Shown piece by piece: positions 1 to 12,100 of a stretch of DNA of 64,000 bases; position 1 is the stretch's first letter; every line of letters begins with the position of its first letter. The notes beneath the pieces were generated by a model that had not been told where the DNA came from, ran no database searches, and was given only the letters and a program-made list of their open reading frames with translations. Source of the stretch: Chrysaora quinquecirrha (taxonomy: Eukaryota > Cnidaria > Scyphozoa > Semaeostomeae > Pelagiidae). The DNA lies in NCBI GenBank assembly GCA_014526335.1, contig JACTAT010000036.1:806001-870000 (forward strand), written 5' to 3'. The translations under genes were made by a program, and so were the position numbers.

Positions 1-820
1 TTATTTGGCATTTAGTCAACTGATAGATGCTTTTAATGTCGAAAGATCTATACAATCAAAAGGTATGCCTTAGATACTGCATTTCTAACTTGCCACATTT
101 TATCGAATGTTTGAAATTTGAAACATTCATTGAAAACACGAGGAAATAGACTCTACAATACTTCACGATTAGCTGTAGTTCTTCAATCATCATGTCAATC
201 GATCGCTGCAAAATTGCTGAAACGCAGCTAAAACTTCTGAAACACAGTTCAAAAATTTAGATTTAAGCTTCTGCAAAAATTTAGGAATGTGTATGCTGAG
301 CGGTGTCAAATTTTCCAACGTGTAGTAATATAAGAATCTCAATTTCCCATTCCAAGGTTTGCGTGTAATGTCGTGCAAACAATCAAAGACAGGGATCTTG
401 TTGATGTTGAACGAACTTTGAATTCCGTAAGACATGATCGTGAAGTTGCTATAGCTCTACGCTCTTTTGTCATGATCTCTCTACTCTCCGCTCTCCGTAA
501 ATCGCATTTGGATATATTCGTCTTTGATAGAATGGGTTTATGCTGCCTTATTTAAAAAGAATGTCAATACTTTAAACTGGCAACTTTAGACAGCACTGAT
601 TTATCAGTTGAGTTCGCTTTCAGATTAACTCAGAAATGTTTTCATAAACCCCTTTTATAGATCATGTTCAGATTAACAGAAGAACAAATACACAAACATG
701 TTTTGCTATTAATCGATCTGGCTCGTGTTAATGAGAGCTTTAGATTACTTGCATGTTTCAAACCTCTATGCTTAATCATTATTCTAAGACGGGAAGTTTC
801 CATAGCTATAAATTTGATGC
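1..820. other. No supported gene or repeat
   Basis: Both strands contain only short open frames (longest about 84 codons) with no recognisable domain, splice-flanked exon or RNA gene. The sequence is AT-rich and appears to be intergenic. Confidence 0.5.
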
Positions 821-825
821 ACTCT

Positions 826-1240
826 GGAAGCAAGTGTATTGCACGAAATATGAGTACTATGCAATACGGGGCAAAGAAAGGTTCAAATAGGGAAAGGATT
901 TACCAGGAGAAGGGCTAAAAGATTCCTCCCTGAGTAAGCAAGTGTATAGCACACGAAATAGACGTACGGGGCAAAAGCAGGTTCAAATAGGGGAAGGATT
1001 GACCAGGAGAAGGGCTAAAAGATTCCCTCCCTGAGGAAGCAAGTGTATAGCACACAAAATAGACGTATGCAATACGGGGCAAAAGCAGGTTCGAATAAGG
1101 GAAGGGTTGACCAGGAGAAGGGCTAAAAGATTCCGTCGGTAAAGACAGAAGCAGGGTTGAATATGAGGAGAAAAGAATCGCTAAGCAAAGACAGGTTCCA
1201 GCAAGAGAAGGGTTGACCAGGAGGAGAATAGATTCCCTGG
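826..1240. repeat. Tandem repeat, unit about 100-108 bp, ~3.5-4 copies
   Basis: The phrase CCAGGAGAAGGGCTAAAAGA recurs at about 903, 1003 and 1111, with a decayed version near 1217. A preceding phrase, GCAAGTGTATAGCACAC, recurs with it. The unit also contains GGGGCAAAAGCAGGTTC. The first three units are close to identical and the fourth is degenerate. A minus-strand open frame of about 109 codons across it is a by-product of the repetition. Confidence 0.85.
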
Positions 1241-1244
1241 ACAA

Positions 1245-2014
1245 AGACCGTAGAAATGCTCAAAAATACGGTTGAACACGACTAGAAACGATTCCTTGAC
1301 CAGACAAGTATAAACTTCTCGTGACTACAACTCGTACCAATTAATTTAAAAGACATATGGACTCTGTTACTGTTAAGATAGGATCATAAGTAATTGCGCG
1401 CAAGCTTTGATTTCTAATTGGAGTTGACGTCACAGGACAGCATGTACTCTCACGACTAACCGAATGTGGACAAACATGAATCTTCGACAAAACTGAATTA
1501 AGCCAAAGAGATCAGACTTTTATTGGGGAAATAATCGCCAGGAACTGAAGGCTATAGAGGGCCAAATTTCGCAACAATGCTTTTTGAATATCCTTTGACT
1601 CAAGAAGGACTTTGAGGAGCCTCTCGTTTTCAAAAGGCATATCACTTTGTTTTCAGTCCCTTATAAAGATACTACAAAACACCATAATAAGGAAGTGTAA
1701 AGTGCGTTTTTAATGAATGAAAAATCTTGAAGCTGTCATTGAACACGAAATGGTTCTGTTTTGATGAAACTTTGATGATAAAAGGCATGTAGCTATGTTG
1801 AAAGCCACTTAGTTTTCTGGCATCAATCGAATACATGGTATGACCATGCAGTACTATGAATGAAACATTTCAGGCATTTGTGTGCAGAGAATCAGCGAAT
1901 CGACTCGACGCTAGAAGAGGGGTTCATTATGAGGGTCTAATAACCGCGAAACTGTATTATTTTTGCCTTCGTAGCCATTAACCGAAGCCCCATTAACCGC
2001 AAGAGTACAAATTG
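1245..2014. other. No supported gene
   Basis: No conserved coding signal, RNA gene or clear repeat was seen. The block separates the tandem array from a SINE copy. Confidence 0.4.
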
Positions 2015-2135
2015 AAGGTGAAAGTGAAATGATGTTTTAGCGCCAGTCGCTAGGATCTCAGTAGTAGGTTAACTAACGGAGACTGTGGCTGTGACGCTAC
2101 CGTGGCTGGGCTCGAACCCTATGTTGAAAACCAGC
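2015..2135 (-). mobile_element. tRNA-derived SINE copy (family S1), truncated
   Basis: The plus strand reads TTTTAGCGCCAGTCGCTAGG, then the GTGACGCTACCGTGGCTGGG block and GCTCGAACCCT, which is the complement of a Pol III B box. The same layout recurs near 16.0, 16.5, 17.2 and 33.8 kb. This copy lacks the A-box end, so it appears truncated. Confidence 0.65.
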
Positions 2136-2724
2136 TATAACAATTAAGACCAGGTCAGAAATTACTTTACTTCTACAAAAGAATAAAATCTTACGCACAA
2201 ATATAGGAACTCCGGTGAAAAAGATACCTCGAAAACGCAACACGATTTGAAGCAAGCTTAATAGTTGCCTTTCCCCTCATATCCCCCTTAAGGGGCTTCA
2301 GAAAACCAAACCTCAATTGAGTACAGAACTCAAGCACCTGCCTCTTAAACTTCTGTTTATTTGGATATACAGTATTATTTAAAAAGCATATCGTTCCAAT
2401 TATAGGCTAGAATACCGACTTTGAGAAAAAGCACCGCAAAAGCTCCGCTATTGGGTTATAAGATCTTTATCCTGAATAAGTTGGAAAATGAGAATTTCTA
2501 CAAGCAGTGATCAAAGATTAAAACTAGATCAAAGCTATTTCTGTAATTTAAGAAGATGAATTGGTACTGATCCGACGATTATCAGACAGGAGATACGCTA
2601 TTTTAGTGAATTTTTATTGGAAGCGTAAAATCAAATAATCATCTGCCGCATCAAATCTTGCCAATAATAAAGTTACAGCAAGTATTTCATGCAGGACATA
2701 CATATAGAATAGTCTGAAGAAGGA

Positions 2725-3059
2725 CTTGGTTAGTCATTCAGATAATAAAATAAGCTAGCTATGTGGTTTGTTAGTTGGTTATTTTGCAAGCTGATTCCTT
2801 CGTTATAGCTAATAAGTTATTAAGTTAGTTATAGATAGTTCTAAAGTTGTTTAGTTAGTTGCTTTTTCAAGTTAATCAAGTAACTAGTTAGTTAATCAGT
2901 TTTTAGTTAGTTAGTTGGTTAGCTAGTTAGCAAGTTTGTTAATGGTTAGTTAAACTTAACTGTTAGTTAGTTAGTTAGTTACTTAGTTAATTAGTTAGTT
3001 ATTTAGTTTGTTCGTTAACTAATTAGTTAGTAAGTTTGTTAGTTGGTTACTTAGCTAGC

Positions 3060-3099
<40 letters not shown>

Positions 3100-3330
3100 A
3101 AGTCGTTTGTAAATGTTAACTGTTTAGTTGGTAAGTTAACTAGCTAGTTAGTTAGTTAGTAAGTTAGTTAATAGTTAGCTATAGTTAACTCTTAGTTAGT
3201 TAGTAAGTTGGTTTGTTAATTAGTTAATTAGTTACTTAGAAACTAAATAGTTAGCTAGTTAGATAGTTAGTTAGTTATTTAGTTGGTACGTTAACTAGTG
3301 TTAGTAAGTTAGTTAGTTCGTTTAGCGAAG
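2725..3330. repeat. Degenerate TTAG (GTTA) simple-sequence tract
   Basis: About 600 bp are dominated by the tetranucleotide TTAG, with interruptions and one uninterrupted run near 3060-3100. The arrangement is imperfect and internal. It is not TTAGGG and is not at an end, so it is a microsatellite and not a telomere. Confidence 0.85.
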
Positions 3331-3622
3331 CAAGTAAGCCCTGTTGAACTTGCCTCGTTTCCCAAAGCTGGCATATAGCCTCAGGCAATGCAAGATCAAG
3401 GTCTTCGAACATCAAAGAAAGGATCAACTGGCTTTCAGAGCAAAATATATGTAAACAAGTAAAGCTAATTTCTGTAGAAAACCGGAAGAGTTTTAGGCCA
3501 TGAAAGATTTTCTTGACTTAACAAGAACAGTAGCAGAACAATGAAATACTGTAGCGAGTTTTAGGGGACAGTTTTTGGGAATGCCGGAGGGGAAATTTAG
3601 TGTGTCTTTTAGGACGCCAATA

Positions 3623-3875
3623 CACTTTTTTCAATAAGAAACTGGACTTTGGTCCAGCCCTCAAGAGTTGCTTAACATATATCAGTATATAGTATTTCAG
3701 CCCTCGCAGAATGACTGATACCCCCTAAAACCTCTTATTTTGGCTCTTTTCTGGATTTTCAATGTAATTGAGAAGTTTGCAAGGATGTACAGTATAAAGA
3801 AAGCTGTTCCACCAAAACTTTTAACAAAATCTCAGCCCTAGTTGCTTGTTGACCAGTTGCTAATTAAAAAAAGTG
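3623..3875. mobile_element. MITE family A, copy 1 (TA target site)
   Basis: A 253-bp element with terminal inverted repeats of about 25 bp. The left end is CACTTTTTTCAATAAGAAAC and the right end is GTTGCTAATTAAAAAAAGTG. It is flanked by TA on both sides, as expected of Tc1/mariner-type non-autonomous elements. It has no coding capacity. A second copy of the same size lies at 8158-8401, sharing internal phrases such as CCCCTAAAACCTCTT and TTTGCAAGGATGTAC. Confidence 0.8.
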
Positions 3876-3879
3876 TATA

Positions 3880-5755
3880 ACTGTTATATTCCTTTAGAAT
3901 GATAATGCAGAAAATAATGCAAGTGCTGCAACTTCACAGGACTCCTTTCCCTTGGTACGATATCCTTTATTTTCTCAACTCTTCTTGCCCAATTGAGTCC
4001 ATTAGGCTATATTGGAATAGTTTTAGTGAACTTTATAATTATTGTTTTCGGGAGTTAAGAAAATTCATTATAATGTATTAAATTGTACTGTGCCAAACTT
4101 AAGAAACGCTACTGGCTGCCAGTTTCTTATAAAAACAGAGCGTGAGTAATAAAAGTGAAATTTAGAAGATAGTTATTATTGTGGCTTATTTTGCAACATT
4201 AACCTTTGCTCATGTTCTGGCAATTAAATAAGAAACCTTTAGTCTGTATTTGGTGTGCGATTAACCAATAACGGTTCTAGTGACGTAAATCGGTTAGAAA
4301 TTGTGAAATAGTTGCTAAGCTGAAATGTGGGATGAATCAGAGATGAAATCGAGTTTGGGAAGTTTGAAAAGTATCCTGAATATTTGTTTCTTATTTAAAG
4401 CTGATCTTTGAGATGAGATCGATTGAATCAAGTTTGTGATTGAACTGCAAAAGCATAAAGTGAAATCAAATCATAGCATTTCCCAGAGAAGGACAACAGA
4501 GTGTTTTTGTAGCTGAAACGATGAAATTTGGTACAAACCAAAATGACAAAGCGTGAAAATTCGTCAAATACTTTCGCAGATTTTATGCTTCCCAGTTTGA
4601 GATGAGGGCTGTCTTATGTTGAGTGGACAATTATACAATACAGTAAAAACCGCATATAAGAACTTTCATTTCATGTAGTAAGAACCTTTCCAGCCTGAAA
4701 TTGTTTATTTTCTAACCAATAAATTAGAAACATTTTAGCCTGATACCTCAAGAGGTTGATTCTGGCGGGGGATGATTCTCCAATGACGGTAAAGGGTTGT
4801 TCAGTGAAATGAAGAGCGCTTTAATGACATGAGAGGAGGATTGTTATGCCCAATGATTTGAGGAGAACTGTCTTTTGATAATGATGGGGTAATCTAATGA
4901 TCGTATAGGAGAATTATGGAAGCAGGAGCTGGGAGTCAGACTGTACCTTGATAGAATGAGAACGGTCTAGAAATGGGCGATGGATTAGCAGGGATGACTT
5001 TGCAATATGAGGATAAGGATGATAAGAGAGGACCCTCAATGATTGGAAGGTCGGGAGAAGGTCCAAGAATAGGAAGAGCGCTTTCCATTGACGAAGCGTG
5101 GATTGTTGGATTAAAGTGAGGATCAGGTAGGCCGCAGGACCAGGCACAAGTGAAGCAGAGGTCAGGACAAGGTTAGTGACTTGCCTCCTAGGAAAGGTAG
5201 AAGCGATGTTGGCCCATTCTTGTCCAATGATTGATTGTCGAATGATGCGACGTGGAGCATTCTATTGCCCAGTGGTAGAAAAATGATTGCTGAATAGCAA
5301 TTAAGACGAATGCTTTCCAATAGCAAATGCTTTGGCTGTTTGCCATCTTTATGAAGTGATTGCACCAGTGGCTGTACATGGAAGCCATTAAGCCTTCAGG
5401 CGATGTAGCCGAAGTTTGGTAGTAATTATAGCGGTAGATCACGTCACGAACACGATAAGAGAGTGACAGTTCCTTGTAGATGATGATAAATAGAAGTAAG
5501 TATGTACAGCTACGAGATTAACGCACACAGCTGTAAAATCAATTTTCAAAGTTGGATATATGTTACCTGATAGAGAGCTATACAGTATTTACGTCAAAGA
5601 GAAGAAAAAATTTCTTTATAGTGACAGCAAATTTCAACGTGATGTTAATTATGTATTGAAGTAAATCATATTGCTTTCTTACATGAATGACAAGACCGAT
5701 GAACTAAATAAAAAATTGAAATTTTTTAGAGGAAATCTTACAAATCTTTCATATA
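3880..5755. other. Long stretch without supported gene
   Basis: Only short open frames (up to about 84 codons), none with recognisable similarity. A block at 4740-5160 is GATTG/GGA-rich and non-repetitive. No splice-framed exon was convincing. Confidence 0.4.
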
Positions 5756-5759
5756 CTAT

Positions 5760-5965
5760 GCAACTAGTTATTTAAATAGTTAGTTAATTGGTTAGGTTGC
5801 TCGTTAGTTAGTTAGTTAGTTAGTTAGTTGCTTAGTTACTTAGTTGGTTTGCTAGTTGTGTAGTTCATTAGTCCGTTAGATAGTTAGGACGTTAGCTGGT
5901 TAACTAGTTAGTTAGTTATTTCGTTGTTTAGTTGATTAATTAGCTAGTCAGTTAGTTAATTAGTG
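5760..5965. repeat. Second TTAG simple-sequence tract
   Basis: Runs of GTTAGTTAGTTAGTT with interruptions, like the tract near 2.7-3.3 kb. It passes directly into the GAT tract that follows. Confidence 0.8.
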
Positions 5966-6300
5966 ATGATCATGCTTATGATTATAATTATGATAATGGT
6001 TTTCATAACGTTGCTATTACTGTTATCATTTTGCTGACAATGATAATAAGAATGACGATAATAACGATGATGATGATGATGGTGACAGATAAGATGATCA
6101 TCATGATGATAAAGACTCTGAAGATTCCAATGTTGATAATGATGATAATCAATAATCATAATATTATCAATAATCATAATATAATCAATAATCATAATAA
6201 TGATGACGATGATGGATGATGATGGTGATGATGATGATGATGATGACGATGAAAACGGCAATATAGATGATTTTGACTATGATCTTGATCATGATGAAGA
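5966..6300. repeat. GAT/AAT trinucleotide tract
   Basis: About 330 bp are dominated by GATGAT and AATCAT triplets, including a short tandem CAATAATCATAATATTAT at 6149-6200. Open frames of 62 and 101 codons here are homopolymeric artefacts (M/I-rich or S/H-rich). Confidence 0.85.
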
Positions 6301-6530
6301 TGATTACGACCATTAAGCAATGTTTATAATGTCAGCATTATGATGATTATTCTGTAATAAAATGTTGACAATGCCTATGATAATGTAATGATAACAGTGT
6401 TCATACCACTTTTATATGAAATCATGTAATACAAAGTGTTTACTTGCTTTCTACATAAAAAAGAATAGAAAGAAATGAAAACGATAATCATAAGTAGTAA
6501 CAATGCTAAGTATCAATTCTCTTATTTTAG

Positions 6531-6802
6531 TCGACACAAAGAATCTGATAGAAGGAATACCAACCAGCAACTTTGCTTGTTATGGACCAACAAGACAACA
6601 GATATCTGACGCAAACACAAGAATGCTATGTGGAGGTAGACTATGCCTGGTGCACTGTAAAGACAATTACAAGCCATTTAGCAAGATCCCATTTGTATAC
6701 GTGTGTCACAAAGATGGATACTGGACGACTATCCCATTCATGGACAAAATCAAAGGTTATGAAATTGAATGGCCTGTATGCTATTACGATGAAGGACTTT
6801 AA
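6531..6802 (+). CDS. Terminal exon with sushi/CCP-like cysteine pattern
   Basis: A plausible 3'-terminal coding exon of an otherwise unseen plus-strand gene. It follows a good acceptor (CTTATTTTAG, ending at 6530) and is open to a TAA at 6800-6802, about 90 codons. The translation has six cysteines. Its second half has the look of a sushi module: VHCKDNY, an aromatic stretch, VYVCHKDGYW, then EWPVC near the end. Sushi/CCP modules are extracellular, disulfide-bonded binding domains. I found no upstream exon, so start, signal peptide and domain number are unknown. A methionine at 6503 lies before the acceptor and would give a 99-residue intronless frame, which is less likely. It could instead be another small cysteine-rich ectodomain. 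Confidence 0.4.
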
Positions 6803-7207
6803 ATTGTAAAAAGGTAAGATTGTGTCATGTTTCATAACCTTGTAAAACTGCTCCAGGGTCATCCAAACCATACATAATGCCTACGGGGAAACAACGGTTT
6901 TGCTTTGCTATTCACAGACCCAAGAAAGACGGGTAGCTGATCTGACAATAAATTTGTAGGACGTGGCCCAAACGAAATTCGAAAAGATATGCTATCGATC
7001 TGGAGCCAAATGCAAGTATAAAGCGTATAAAGAGGGCTGTGTAACGTTCGAATGGCCCTTTCCCGGACAGATTAAAACAGCTTTATTTGTATGTTTACAC
7101 CAATCAAATAAATGCAATTTTTAATTGACCAATCAGAACTTAGAATCGCTAACTGACATTAAAAGCTATCCTAAGTCATGTTGGGAGGTGTTATACCTTA
7201 AGGCGAA

Positions 7208-7487
7208 GGCCATGACCAAACGATCCAGCATTGTTTGCCAAACATTTAAAATTTGTTTGTCTAGCAAACTGTTTGACCATAGGGCATGTCTCAAAACATC
7301 GCTTGTCAAACATTTTTTGCTAGCATCCAACAAAAACGTTTTTGTACTATTTCGAAAACATAGCACAACACATTTAGCTTATGTTTGCCTGTCAGCAATG
7401 TTTCATGACGTGACAAAACGGTCAAACATTGCTTGAAATAAAATCTCAAATGTTTGACCAACCATGTTTGACCGTTTGGCCAGAGCC
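7208..7487. mobile_element. MITE family B, copy 1
   Basis: A fold-back element of about 280 bp with ends CATGACCAAACGATCCAGCA and CATGTTTGACCGTTTGGCCA (inverted). It is built internally of alternating ATTGTTTG / CAAACATT modules. The same family recurs at least eight more times in the window. Confidence 0.75.
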
Positions 7488-7494
7488 TAAGACA

Positions 7495-8150
7495 GTAAGC
7501 ACATTATTGATTTATTTCCGAACAGTAAGCGTTAAGCATTAGATATCTTTTTGTGATTTAATTTTGTGTTATAATTTTGTGTTAGTAAAGACAGACACAT
7601 AGCGTTACTCATTTTTTTTCAGGAAATATCGACGTCTTACTTGGGGAAATAATCTGAAAATTTTAACACAAAACAATTGTCTTCGAACAAGATACATTAA
7701 TTCATGCCTCAAATATCTGTAATTATTTGTAAATAAATAACATATATATTAAGTTGTAAAATATAATTGGTTTTAAGACATAAAGATAAGAATTATAGGA
7801 ATATGACTATGTAGTAATTGTTATGTTATGAGTTATGCATTGCTTATGATATATAATACATTTGATGGTTAGTTGGAAAAAATACGTTTAAGTATGGCTT
7901 GAGATTTTTTTCTCTGTTTAGAAACTTTGTCAATGTTTTAACTAGATGCCCTACAAGATCCTTTTTCAAGTGGTTGCAATGATTAGGCCGATTAGGCGAA
8001 GTAAAAAGCAAAAATAACTATGCTTAAGTCTAGGGGACTACACCAAAATGAGCTGGCAAGCCCCTGCAGCAGTCGAAGCTTCTAAATCTCATTTTGCCCG
8101 AATTATGTATAGGTCTGTTACTCACTGGAATGAGAATATCTGAGTCTATT
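7495..8150. other. No supported gene
   Basis: AT-rich sequence with several AATAAA-type words (about 7725) that could serve the plus-strand exon ending at 6802. Nothing else is recognisable. Confidence 0.35.
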
Positions 8151-8157
8151 CAAACTA

Positions 8158-8401
8158 CACTTTTTTTCAATAAGCAACTGGACTTTGATGCAGCCCTAAG
8201 AGATGCTTAACAGACCCAGTATTCCAGCTCCCACAGAAAGATTGGTACCCCTAAAACCTCTTTTTTGGCTCTTTTCTGGCTTTTCAATATAATTGACAAG
8301 TTTGCAAGGATGTACTGTATAAAGAAAGCTATTTCACCACCAAAGTAAACAGAGTCTCAATCCTAGTTGCTTATTGACCAGTTGCTTATTTAAAAAAAGT
8401 G
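8158..8401. mobile_element. MITE family A, copy 2 (TA target site)
   Basis: A 244-bp element ending CACTTTTTTTCAATAAGCAA on the left and GCTTATTTAAAAAAAGTG on the right, flanked by TA. It is co-linear with the copy at 3623-3875 throughout. Confidence 0.8.
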
Positions 8402-8404
8402 TAT

Positions 8405-9195
8405 GGCATATAATATCAAGAAGAATTTCGTCGCAGAAATGTTTGATGCCATTGCAAACGAGCCTCTCAAGCATTAAACTATACAGCTATACAAACACAC
8501 GAGACTTAAGCTCCCCAAAGCTTAATTGTCATAAAACATATCTGCAAAGCTTGACTGTATGAGCCTGACTTATATAGCACCCTGAGTTAGATAATCTTAG
8601 TATTGCAATCAACATTGCAAAATGCCAGAATTCAGGGGGTAAATTAAGCAATTTCAGCAACAGGAAGAAACTATAGACGCGCAATGTAACTGAACGAATT
8701 CTCAACTAATACTAATTCACTTTTCTAAAATCTCTTTAAATAGGTACAGAGCTACAGTAAAGTTCAATACTTCTAATTGTAACATCATTAAGAATTGAGG
8801 CTAAGTTCTAATAAATGTATACAGCTAATGAAACTGTTGTTCTAAATCTAACCGTTAAGGAAAAGAAAGTCTAAATACTTATTGGAACATACCTAACCTA
8901 ACTTTTGCTACAACGAAACGAAGTTCCTGAAACAAAGGAATACCTAGCCTAACTTCTGCTAAAGGAACTTATCTCTGAACCATAGTCTAAACTTTATGTA
9001 AAACAAAGTCTACCTTTTTAAAACCAAGGCCTAACATTTGCCATAACTCTATAAACTGACTACTTAAGTCTGATTGTATAGACTTACTACTGTCTGTGTT
9101 TACTTCATGGTATGAAAAGATGCCGGCTGGGACAATAAGAAAAGAACATACCGTTTCTAAGACCATGCCTTCGTTTATAGACGACAGATTTTCAG
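8405..9195. other. No supported gene; 3' flank of DMC1
   Basis: No conserved exon on either strand. This is the sequence downstream of the last DMC1 exon. It contains short phrases repeated in place (CCTAACCTAACTTTTGCTA / CCTAGCCTAACTTCTGCTA at about 8890-8965). Confidence 0.4.
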
Positions 9196-9199
9196 GCTT

Positions 9200-12100
9200 T
9201 CAGAATAGAACATTATCTTTATTCTTTTGCATCAGCGATCCCCCATTTGTTACTGCAAATGTCGCCTCATTTTCTGGCAAGTCGGGGCTGAAATTAAAGT
9301 ATAAAAGAGAGGTTTAGCGATGAAATATTGTTTCCATTCTTCATTATGGAGATGTTTTCACAAGCTGATGTCAGTGAAAAACCATAAGGCTTAATTGTTA
9401 CGGCATAGAAACTTTAAAGCAATTTTTTTAACTCTTTGGCCACGTCGGAAAATATTGTTTTACTGGAATAATTGCTTTTGCAACGTTTTTACATTTTCTG
9501 CTTTTCACAAGCAAAGAATATTGGACGAGCAATGTTTTGCAATTTGGTCAAGTGGTTAATACACTTTTTTAATAAGCAACCACTCAATAAGCAACTAGGG
9601 CTGAACTGACCTTAACATTAACATCTTGAGGGCTCAAATTGAATTCTGTAAACAACTAAGAAGTCAAACAACCAAGCTTATACGCTTTCTTGTTGTTAGG
9701 ACATTGTTTGTTTTGCATGTTGAAGTTCTTTAGCTAACGTTTTTCCACTTACTGTCTCCCAAAAGTCGTGTTATAGGCCTAACAGTTGACGATTTTGACC
9801 TGCAAAGTCAGGGGTGGTTGTTAGGCAAAAAAGGTTAAGCAACTTTTAAGCAACTTTGAGGGCTGAAATGTCTAAAATTTTAAGCAACCTTGAGGGCTGG
9901 ACCAAAGTCATGTTGCTTATTAAAAAATAGTGTGTAACGAATTGAACATGAGTCGTCAGTTTTCTTCCCTCATTTTATTTAAAGCTAGCCTTAGGCCAAT
10001 CTGATTTCGACATAGGTCGCTCAATACAGCGGAACTCTCACGACTCATCAACTTCCTCGCGTAAAAAAAAACCTGGGCAGAAATCGAATGCCAGAGTCGC
10101 AGTTGCTCCTCAGAATCTGCGATAGGTTCTACGCGAATTCCTCAATCGAATGCAGCTTGCGAATGTACGACGTGATTGTTGCTTTGATTGCTGCCGTTCG
10201 ATAAGTTACCGTTAAGAAACGGAAGTTACAATGAACCAATCAAATTGCATGTTCGAAAAATACTGCGCTATGATTGGTGTCCAGAAAAGTCTGGTTTTTG
10301 TCCAGCCTTTTGTTATAAAGTTGATAAGTCCCACTCTGAGCATTAGGCCATCCAATTCAATATTCTCAAGTAAATAGTTGTTGCTGTTGCTAAAGACTGC
10401 CGTTGCTGTTTACGAAGAGTGGAACTTATGTGATGAGTCTAGTTATTGCCTACTATATAATGAAACCTTATAGAAGGTGAAAAATTACTTACGACATTGT
10501 TGCTAAAAAGGAAGCAAATAAAACAATTAGAAATAAATGAAATTGAATATATGATCAAAAATTGATGGAAAATCAAATTTCTATTTCTATTAACCTTAGA
10601 ACATGTAGTCAGACTGTTAAATTCAGTTATAGCTTAAGTAGACATTGTAGTTTGCAAGCAGAACATCTTTCCTTACTGTATAAGACATGATAGTCACCAC
10701 TTATCATGAGAGGCCTTTGATATTTAGTAGGGCAACGTTTCGGGAGAGATCCGTCTCCCATCATCGGGCAACGAGAAATGTGGTTTTTTCCTATATTGCA
10801 AAGGTCGGATCGATACAGTGTCAGAAACAGCCTTGATAAGTCCGAATATATTTAAGCTTTCCTTACTGTTTTGCCTTGTTCTGTGTTTAGTTCAATCGTT
10901 TTGTTTATACATTAATGACCTTGAATTGACCTTCAATTTGAACTATTAGTTCAGCTAAGCGCTAAGACTTACGTAAGCCAAAAGGGACTCTGTGGGCTGA
11001 AATTCGAGATATGTTAAGCAACTTTGAAGGCTGGTTCTGAGTCTAGTTGCTTATTGAAAAGAGGCGTATTACACATTTAAAATTTGGAAAGTCTTACCTC
11101 CAGGATCGGCCGTCATCTAGAAGATATAACGATGATAATAAGTATGATAATGGCATGTACTTTTTAGCATTTGTGCAAGAAGCTAACAAAACATAGCCTC
11201 TTTTGATCTGAAGGCAACAAGGAAGGGCTAGGATACAGAAGAAAGTGTTTAACTTTTCACAAAGATGGTCATCTGATAATAATATTTTGGATGGCAAAAT
11301 TAGAAAAAGTGGGTAAGGAAAATTTCTTGAGGCCATGAGCGTTAATTCACCAAGAGCTACATATAAATTATGTCAAATAAAAATGCTCCTAGTTATCCGT
11401 GATGCTATTTTTAAACGAAAAACTTCTCATCCACTTGCAAGGCCACTTTTAGTATATAAACTAAGGGGAAATTGGTCCCTCCAGTCCCCCATCATCTACT
11501 GACTCTACTGTTTTGAAGAAGTCCTTTTGTTCCTTTTCTTAAGAAATGATGGAATGCCAATGGTGAAAAATCAAGTTCACTTGGCCACCTTTGTCAGTCA
11601 CTGAACATTGTTCAGTGAATGTTTGATCGGAGTGAAAAAATGCTTGGTGAACAAAATTTGTTAAGTGGTATGTTTAGGTCCTTTGGCCACCCAACTGAGC
11701 AATAAATGACCATTTATCCGACTTACGCAAGTGCTTGGCAGCAGCAGCAACTTCATTAATTTTGCAATCAAAAATCTCGAATTTATCGCCAAAAAAACAG
11801 CACGAAAACGAGGCTGAAAGTTTTCAGCAAATGTTCAGTGAATTATTCAATTCATTTGGCCACGTGGCACAGAACATGGCGTAAAATGTTCTGTGGCATG
11901 TTCATTGAAATGTTCAGTTCATTTGCCAAAGGCTTAAGAGGTCTTTCTTTTAGTGGTTTCCTTAGCGGTATGTAGCAACTGACGGAGGTTAGCTTCTTAG
12001 GAACTAAGGACAGAGGCAGACTGGCAGCGAATCTGAAGGGTTGCTATTTCCAGTAAAAGGGGCCTGTTTTTACTATAGCGATTTTTCTTGTCAGTTGGTT

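Noticed and set aside
2725..3330. Telomere-like sequence
   Set aside because: The repeat is irregular TTAG, not TTAGGG, and is internal to the window.
5956..6261. Serine/histidine-rich open frame
   Set aside because: Product of the GAT microsatellite; the same applies to frames at 42554-42814 and 47740-48309.
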